Shown here: positions 58,919 to 64,000 of the stretch, one piece after another
Numbering within the stretch: the first letter of the stretch is position 1
How the letters are laid out: each line of letters opens with the position of its first letter
Source: UMGS1668 sp035447605
GTDB taxonomy: Bacteria > Bacillota > Clostridia > Oscillospirales > Ruminococcaceae
Direction of reading: 5' to 3'
DNA length: 64,000 bases
Assembly (NCBI GenBank): GCA_035447605.1
Contig: DAOTHJ010000002.1
Coordinates: 132,479 to 196,478, forward strand
Notes under the pieces: generated by a model
Seen by the model: the letters and a program-made list of their open reading frames with translations, nothing else
The model's database searches: none
What the model was told of the DNA's origin: nothing
Translations under genes and position numbers: made by a program

Positions 58919-61252
58919 ATGAAAAAGTGTACCGCTCTTTTCCTTGCGTTCCTGCTTTTGCTTTCGCTGTCTGCCTGCGGCACCAAGGCGGAAGAATCAT
59001 CCTCCGGGCAGGAACCGTCGATTCAGGCAACGCCGAACTCAGGTGAGCCGGATTATACCGGTGCCATGGTCTATTCCGAGGCTGGCACCTATTCTGAGAC
59101 GGCCACCTATGAAAAGGGCGTCGTCACAGCGGATGGCGTTGTGCTGGAAAACGTGACGTTTACCGATTATCTGTATATTGCCCCGGAGGTCGGGGAAGGG
59201 ACGGTGCATCTCAGGAACGTCTCCGCCGCAAAGCTGATTGTCGCCGGCGGCGGGCTCAACTCCGTGATTGTGGAGGCGGCTGGGGATGATGCGGCGGAAG
59301 GATCGGCGGAGGAATCCGCGCTTTCGACCGCAGAACCCATATCCGCCGCAAATACATCCACATCCGCCGACACGTCCTCTGCATCCGCCGCAGAAGAGCC
59401 CGTGCGCACGGCTGCGGAAAATCAGGCGAAGCTTGAGGAACTGATTCCTTTGATGGGATGGGGCACCGCTTCCGATACGGTCGATGCCGCCGATGAGATC
59501 CAAAGCAACAGCGCCCCAGAGGCGAGCACGGACAATTCCTCCGCCGCTTCCGGTACGGAGGCGGAAACTGCTGTGTACGAAACCGGCATAGAGGACGTCT
59601 GGCTGCTCAGCAACACGCACCTCGTGCTCAAAGTCCCGGTCGGCACGGTCACCGTCTGCGCGGGAAAGCTTGAGCTTTTGAGCACCGCAGATGCCGTTTT
59701 CTTTAAAACACCGGATTCGGCGGAGACTCCTTCCGAGCTGAAGTGGCGGTGGACGGGGGACGACTCCGTACTGCCGGAACTTACGCTCGGCCCGAATGCC
59801 GCCCTGCGCCTTTTGGATCTCTCCGGCGGAAACCGGGTCGCGGTTTATAACTCCGGCTGCGTCTTTCAGGTTGAGATGGGGAGCGGTAGTCTGACGGAAG
59901 AAGGCCGCGGCATTTCCTTCCGGAATTCCGGCGCGGCCGGAACGGTAAGTGGCGGTGGGTTTACCTATGAACAGGACGAAAACGGGTATACGCAGGCCCT
60001 TAACGTCACCGGCGATTCCATTTTGATGATGAAAGGGCTCGCCGATTCCCTCACGGTCGCAAACGAAGCCTCCGGCACCGAGCTCAGTCTCAGCGGCCTC
60101 AAACTGAATTTCCTCACGCTGCCGGAGGGCCTGGAATCCGCCGCGGAGGATGCCGATTACAAGAGCGCCTCCTATACGGATACGTCGGGCGGCGTTGTCT
60201 CTGCGTCAAGCGGGGCAGGGGATGCGGTGAGTTATTCCTCATCCGATCCCGTGGCCGACCTCACGAGATGGAGGGCGATCAATGCGGACGTCAAAGCGTG
60301 GATCGAGATCCCGGGCACGAATATCAGCTATCCGATTGTCAAGGGCGAGACGAACACGGAGTATGAGGAGCTCGATTATTACCGGAATTACAGCAAATCC
60401 GGCGTGATCTGGTTCGACCACAATGTGCGGTTTGACCAGAGCGGCAACCTCGCCTCCAAAAACACCGTGATTTTCGGCCACAACTGGACGAATCTCTGGC
60501 GGCCGATCCAATACGGACGGAGTAGCGACATCAAGTTCGCGCAGCTCGCCCAATACGAAAGCGCCTCCTTTGCAGCAAATCATCCCTATGTCTACATTTA
60601 TACGGATGGCGGGCGCCAGACGTATCAGGTCTTCGCCGCATTTTACTGCACGGTGAACACCGGCCTCTCTACAGATTTTCAGTATCTGACCAACGACGGC
60701 ACCACGGATGTGGCTGCCATCATCGAAGAGGAACAGAACCGGAGCCTCTACGGCACCGGGATTTCCGTCGCCTCCGACGATCAGATCATCACGCTCCAGA
60801 CCTGCACCCGCGTCCTCGGGAACTCTTTGGGCGAGAACCAGAAATTTGTCGTCTGCGCCAAGCTGATTACGGGCTCCGGCACGGAGTCGGAGGCCGTCGT
60901 CGACGCGGAGGAAGTTACACCGAGAGAGCTCACCACCTCAATCAAACTGGCGGCCAAATCGGTCGCCGCAGTGGAGGGCGCTCCGGAAAATTCCCTCTGC
61001 ATCAAGGTCTATGTCGACGAGAACTCCATCTCCGGCATCGAAATCACGGATTTTGAATTGACCGATGTGGAGGTCCTTTCCGGCAGCGCGGAGGTCGGCA
61101 TCGTGGACGACAGCCACATCTATATCCTTCCGACCGCGGCCGGGAAGGTGAGCGTCTCCTACACGGCGATCGTCTCTTTCGAGGGCGCCGGTGGCTCCTC
61201 CGATTCGCAGGAAGTGACCGGGAGCATCAGCTTTACGGTCAATGCCGGATAG
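58919..61252 (+). CDS. lipoprotein class B sortase with extra domains
   Basis: A 777-residue protein. A signal peptide ends in the lipobox SLSAC, so it is probably lipid-anchored outside the cell. Residues about 30-440 are Ser/Ala/Thr-rich and beta-rich. A class B sortase domain spans about 445-655: WIEIPGTNISYPIVKG, NTVIFGHNW with His521, and LQTCTR with Cys629. The position before FVVCAKL that normally holds the catalytic Arg is Lys642, and Arg631 lies nearby. An Ig-like C-terminal domain follows. GGAAAGGGG precedes the ATG. The substrate is unknown. Confidence 0.87.
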   Translation: MKKCTALFLAFLLLLSLSACGTKAEESSSGQEPSIQATPNSGEPDYTGAMVYSEAGTYSETATYEKGVVTADGVVLENVTFTDYLYIAPEVGEGTVHLRNVSAAKLIVAGGGLNSVIVEAAGDDAAEGSAEESALSTAEPISAANTSTSADTSSASAAEEPVRTAAENQAKLEELIPLMGWGTASDTVDAADEIQSNSAPEASTDNSSAASGTEAETAVYETGIEDVWLLSNTHLVLKVPVGTVTVCAGKLELLSTADAVFFKTPDSAETPSELKWRWTGDDSVLPELTLGPNAALRLLDLSGGNRVAVYNSGCVFQVEMGSGSLTEEGRGISFRNSGAAGTVSGGGFTYEQDENGYTQALNVTGDSILMMKGLADSLTVANEASGTELSLSGLKLNFLTLPEGLESAAEDADYKSASYTDTSGGVVSASSGAGDAVSYSSSDPVADLTRWRAINADVKAWIEIPGTNISYPIVKGETNTEYEELDYYRNYSKSGVIWFDHNVRFDQSGNLASKNTVIFGHNWTNLWRPIQYGRSSDIKFAQLAQYESASFAANHPYVYIYTDGGRQTYQVFAAFYCTVNTGLSTDFQYLTNDGTTDVAAIIEEEQNRSLYGTGISVASDDQIITLQTCTRVLGNSLGENQKFVVCAKLITGSGTESEAVVDAEEVTPRELTTSIKLAAKSVAAVEGAPENSLCIKVYVDENSISGIEITDFELTDVEVLSGSAEVGIVDDSHIYILPTAAGKVSVSYTAIVSFEGAGGSSDSQEVTGSISFTVNAG

Positions 61253-61290
61253 GGCATGAAAAGGGCCACCCCGAAAAACCGGAATCACAA

Positions 61291-61326
61291 GAACTCCCCC
61301 GAACGTTTTGCCCGGGGGAGTTTTAT
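61291..61326 (+). terminator. terminator of the sortase gene
   Basis: AACTCCCCCG and CGGGGGAGTT form a perfect 10-bp stem, followed by TTATTATT. Confidence 0.85.
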
Positions 61327-61568
61327 TATTTGCTTTTTTAATGAAAGCGGGAGGGCAATCCCTAAAGCCGGAGGAACAGCGCGTTTTGCTTTCCTGCATG
61401 GATCCATCCGGTATCCCGCTTTTTCTCCGATGCGCCGCAAAAAACGCCGGCAGGCAGCTTTTTATCGCGGCGGCGGTTCATTTCCCGACGGATTTGGTTG
61501 GGCGACACAAGCAATTTCTTTACTGAATATGATGGGAAAGAACGAAAAACCATTATAGGAGGTTGATT

Positions 61569-63683
61569 ATGTTCCCGCCAAGTGACAGCGACTGGATCAC
61601 CTATAACCAGAACGCAATACCAAACAACGAAAACCCGTGCTGGGTTGATATCGTAGGGGACGCGCAGAACCCTGCGGCATACTATTATTTATCTCCTACG
61701 CCAAGCCCTACGCCCACGGAAGTGGCGTTCAGGATGAGGCTGAACGGAGATCCTCTCAGCAACAATCCCAATGTATACGCCCTGAAGGAATTTGTATGGG
61801 GCGTTGTCATAAGAAGCAGTTCCAATGCGGTGCTATTTACCATCTATGTCAACGCCAGCGGAGGCACCTATCGTTTACAAGTGAGAGATGCCTCGACCAC
61901 TTTAATTTATAATGATCCGATCGCTTTAAACAATCCTTCTCAGCCGACGGATAATGTGAGAGTGGTCGACGCGGGAGCGTATTTCCCATGCGCCAGTCCA
62001 ATTATTCCGGATGAGGATTTCTTCCTCGATTTTACTCTTCCCACCAATGTGTTCGGTACCTTTAATTTTGTATCCTCCACCTATCGGCTGTGTTATTTTA
62101 CTTCGACCCAAGCCGCTGAAATAAACAAAGAATTCGTATGCGGCCCGATCATAAACCCGCCCATAGAAACACCGGTTTTATGCGTGGCCAAGCGGATTAT
62201 GTACGGCCCAACGACAATCTGCGTAAATGAAACACACTCATGGCTTTTACTGATTACTCTTTATAACTGCGGAACGGTACCGGTAAACAACGTGGTGCTG
62301 ACCGATACGCTAAATACCGGCATGGTGCTGACATCAACACCGATCTTTATTCCAAACTCAGGCGTTGTTTACAATCCCGGAACGCGCATGCTTACATGGA
62401 ACATCGGTACAATCGGTGTGGGTGCCCGCATTGCCTTGACGATTGAGCTTACCGGATATTTTACAACTCCCGGCCATTTCGTCCTCGATTCGGGAGCTGT
62501 GAACGGGACCGACCTGCCCACCACGAATTTTGCCGACCACGGCATACTGGTCTATGAACCGGATCAACTGACCGCGGAGAAAGAGATTGTCTCACGGCCG
62601 GAATCCATTGAAAAATGCAAAATAGCGACATGGACGTTCAGGATCACGGTGACGAACGCCGGAGTTTTGAACATTCCAAATGTGGAAGTTATCGATCATA
62701 TAAACAGCAATTTCACCATAGAGTCCGGTCCGCAGCTGACGCCAAGCGCAGGAAGCGCAATCTTTGTCGGGAATGAGATCGTCTGGACCATCGATAACCT
62801 GGCAGGTAATTCCTCCGAGACGCTGCTCATTTCGGTAACGGGGTTCTTCTCCGAGGAAGGCCATCTCATTTTTGATACCGGTCTTATTGAAAGCCTTTGC
62901 GAGCAAACGGTAACCTTTCAAGACACGGGCATTGATGTCCTTCCGGTCACCATAGCAAAAGAAATTCATGTCTGTGGGGATATTCTCGACTGCAAAACAG
63001 GGGAACTGCTGAGCGGCGTCCTGGCCACCGTATATGACAGCAACTGTAAGGAGACCGCGCAATATCTGTTTGATGAGCGCTACTGCCTTGACCTGCCCGC
63101 CGGCATCTATTCGGTCATGTTTGAAAAAGACGGATATGTCCGGAAATTTCTGACGCTGGTCTTACAGTCCGATATGGATCTCATGGCCGATGTCAATATG
63201 GCCCCCAAGGTATCCGCCGTCTCTTTGAGTGCGATCAGTGAAGACAGTGTCGGCGAGGTCGATCTGTTTTCCGAAATCATATGCGGAAAAATCGATGCCG
63301 AAATTGTGTTCAGCAGCTTTGCCTGCTTAAACAGCGCGGCCGTCGTGGAATGCCTGAACGATGTGATCGACAATTATTCCTGCGCGATCATCTGCGATTC
63401 CAAACTGCGTCTGAGGCTTTGGCTGGAAAAGAATATCGTCTATAAGCTGAATCAGGAAAAAGACTTCAAGTATTTTACAAAGATGATTTCCTTGTGCTAT
63501 CCGGTGAAATGTGAGCACAGATGTAAAAGCGCCAGGTGTTTCATCAAAATTGAGCACATCGACCACTGCCAGGAAGAAAACATCGTATACAATATAGCCT
63601 ACCTGAAGTTCAGCGGATATCTTCTTAATAAAGACGACGTCCTGCTGAATTCCACCACCCCGGAGAGGTGCCCGGAAGACTGA
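61569..63683 (+). CDS. DUF11 repeat protein with carboxypeptidase-like domain
   Basis: A 704-residue protein with at least two DUF11-type beta repeats. VAKRIMYGPTTICVNETHSW starts the first, near residue 215. AEKEIVSRPESIEKCKIATWTF starts the second, near residue 340. A carboxypeptidase-regulatory-like domain follows near residue 475 (GDILDCKTGELLSGVLATVYD). The last 150 residues are Cys-containing and end without an LPxTG signal. The N-terminus (MFPPSDSDWITYNQN) has no signal peptide, which argues for a spore-surface or other internally assembled protein. AGGAGG precedes the ATG. The sequence looks less GC-rich than its neighbours. Confidence 0.82.
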   Translation: MFPPSDSDWITYNQNAIPNNENPCWVDIVGDAQNPAAYYYLSPTPSPTPTEVAFRMRLNGDPLSNNPNVYALKEFVWGVVIRSSSNAVLFTIYVNASGGTYRLQVRDASTTLIYNDPIALNNPSQPTDNVRVVDAGAYFPCASPIIPDEDFFLDFTLPTNVFGTFNFVSSTYRLCYFTSTQAAEINKEFVCGPIINPPIETPVLCVAKRIMYGPTTICVNETHSWLLLITLYNCGTVPVNNVVLTDTLNTGMVLTSTPIFIPNSGVVYNPGTRMLTWNIGTIGVGARIALTIELTGYFTTPGHFVLDSGAVNGTDLPTTNFADHGILVYEPDQLTAEKEIVSRPESIEKCKIATWTFRITVTNAGVLNIPNVEVIDHINSNFTIESGPQLTPSAGSAIFVGNEIVWTIDNLAGNSSETLLISVTGFFSEEGHLIFDTGLIESLCEQTVTFQDTGIDVLPVTIAKEIHVCGDILDCKTGELLSGVLATVYDSNCKETAQYLFDERYCLDLPAGIYSVMFEKDGYVRKFLTLVLQSDMDLMADVNMAPKVSAVSLSAISEDSVGEVDLFSEIICGKIDAEIVFSSFACLNSAAVVECLNDVIDNYSCAIICDSKLRLRLWLEKNIVYKLNQEKDFKYFTKMISLCYPVKCEHRCKSARCFIKIEHIDHCQEENIVYNIAYLKFSGYLLNKDDVLLNSTTPERCPED

Positions 63684-63849
63684 GCTTCTGAATGTCCTTT
63701 CCGGCTCCGCATCGACATTTTTTATCAAGACAACAGGGGCGGGGAGATAAGCAATCACCGCAACCGGATTTTGATGGATCAAAATTCCGTTTGTCGGATT
63801 CCCGCAGGAAAGAACGGACATCACAGGACTTTCGTTTTGGGTAAAAGAA

Positions 63850-63884
63850 ACAGCGGCCGGATTTCCCACGGCCGCTGTTTTTAT
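63850..63884. terminator. terminator between the DUF11 gene and the tRNA
   Basis: CAGCGGCCG and CGGCCGCTG form a perfect 9-bp stem. TTTTT follows on the plus side and TTTCTTTT on the minus side, so it may serve both genes. Confidence 0.85.
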
Positions 63885-63897
63885 AATATAAAGAATA

Positions 63898-63939
63898 TAC
63901 GCCAACGTCGACGGCTCTTTCAGCGTCAATGTTGGCGTA
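63898..63939 (-). terminator. hairpin downstream of the tRNA gene
   Basis: TACGCCAAC and GTTGGCGTA form a perfect 9-bp stem, with TATTCTTT after it on the minus strand. It lies 8 bases after the tRNA CCA end. Confidence 0.65.
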
Positions 63940-63947
63940 CATACTAA

Positions 63948-64000
63948 TGGTTGCGGGGGAAGGATTTGAACCAACGACCTTTGGGTTATGAGCCCAACGA
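63948..64000 (-). tRNA. initiator tRNA-Met (CAU), 3' part
   Basis: Reading leftward, the anticodon arm is TTGGGCTCATAACCCAA with anticodon CAT. The three consecutive G-C pairs next to the loop are the initiator hallmark. The T arm GGTTCAAATCC and the encoded CCGCAACCA end match initiator tRNAs. The 5' part lies beyond the window. Confidence 0.93.

Noticed and set aside
63327..63974. A 215-codon minus-strand frame at the right end
   Set aside because: It overlaps the DUF11 gene and runs into the tRNA gene, with no recognisable product.

Overview
The window is a GC-rich, gene-dense stretch of chromosome from a spore-forming anaerobic Firmicute. The best guess is the class Clostridia, probably an Oscillospiraceae-type gut bacterium. 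This rests on the spore gene pair DUF2953/GerW (YtfJ), the zinc-ribbon form of ribosomal protein L28, sigma-A-type promoters, Firmicute Shine-Dalgarno sites, an orphan clostridial-type topoisomerase A subunit and a BMP-type nucleoside importer. The taxonomic call is inference from gene content. No rRNA, CRISPR array, prophage or intact insertion sequence was seen. One partial initiator tRNA lies at the right edge.

Layout. 1-3.4 kb: the end of a zinc/manganese ABC importer operon (znuA, a DUF1292 protein, znuC, znuB, a metal-associated lipoprotein). 3.6-11 kb: nitroreductase, rpmB, site-2 protease, scpAB, a spore gene pair, a D,D-carboxypeptidase and an RluB pseudouridine synthase with a long basic tail. 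11-19 kb (minus strand): secG, a small membrane protein, a topoisomerase A subunit, rlmH, walJ-like hydrolase, murA and an M23/G5/LysM cell-wall hydrolase. 19-25 kb (minus): xpt followed by a BMP lipoprotein and an ATPase plus two permeases, a purine/nucleoside salvage unit. 25-35.5 kb: ADP-ribosylglycohydrolase, htpG, an Mrp-type Fe-S ATPase, an HD hydrolase, a MalY/PatB lyase, a YgjP-type metallopeptidase, a Dph6-like ATP-pyrophosphatase and a DMT exporter.

35.5-40 kb: ethanolamine ammonia-lyase eutBC without microcompartment genes, convergent with an EutP-type GTPase and a YlmH-type S4 protein. 40-41.8 kb: an Lsa-type ABC-F ATPase behind a leader that looks like an antibiotic-sensing attenuator (promoter, tiny ORF, antiterminator arm, terminator). 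41.9-43.1 kb: a YihY/BrkB membrane protein and an intergenic direct repeat. 43.1-47.6 kb: a TIM-barrel protein divergent from a cobalamin lower-ligand operon (cobT, cobU, cobS, a short CobU-like protein, cobC). 47.9-52.7 kb: a MacAB-like export system with Gly/Met-rich insertions, followed by a decayed copy of part of its ATPase gene. 52.8-55.9 kb (minus): an acyl-activating enzyme, a dedicated acyl carrier protein and an acyltransferase. 56-58.8 kb: a GH2 glycosidase and a TauE/SafE permease. 58.9-63.7 kb: a lipoprotein class B sortase and a Cys-containing DUF11 repeat protein without a signal peptide. The window ends inside a minus-strand initiator tRNA-Met gene.

The best candidates for new biology are the ABC-F attenuator leader, the compartment-free EutBC/EutP set, the lipid-anchored sortase with a Lys where the catalytic Arg is expected, the Gly/Met-rich MacAB-like exporter with its decayed duplicate, and the short CobU-like protein in the cob operon.
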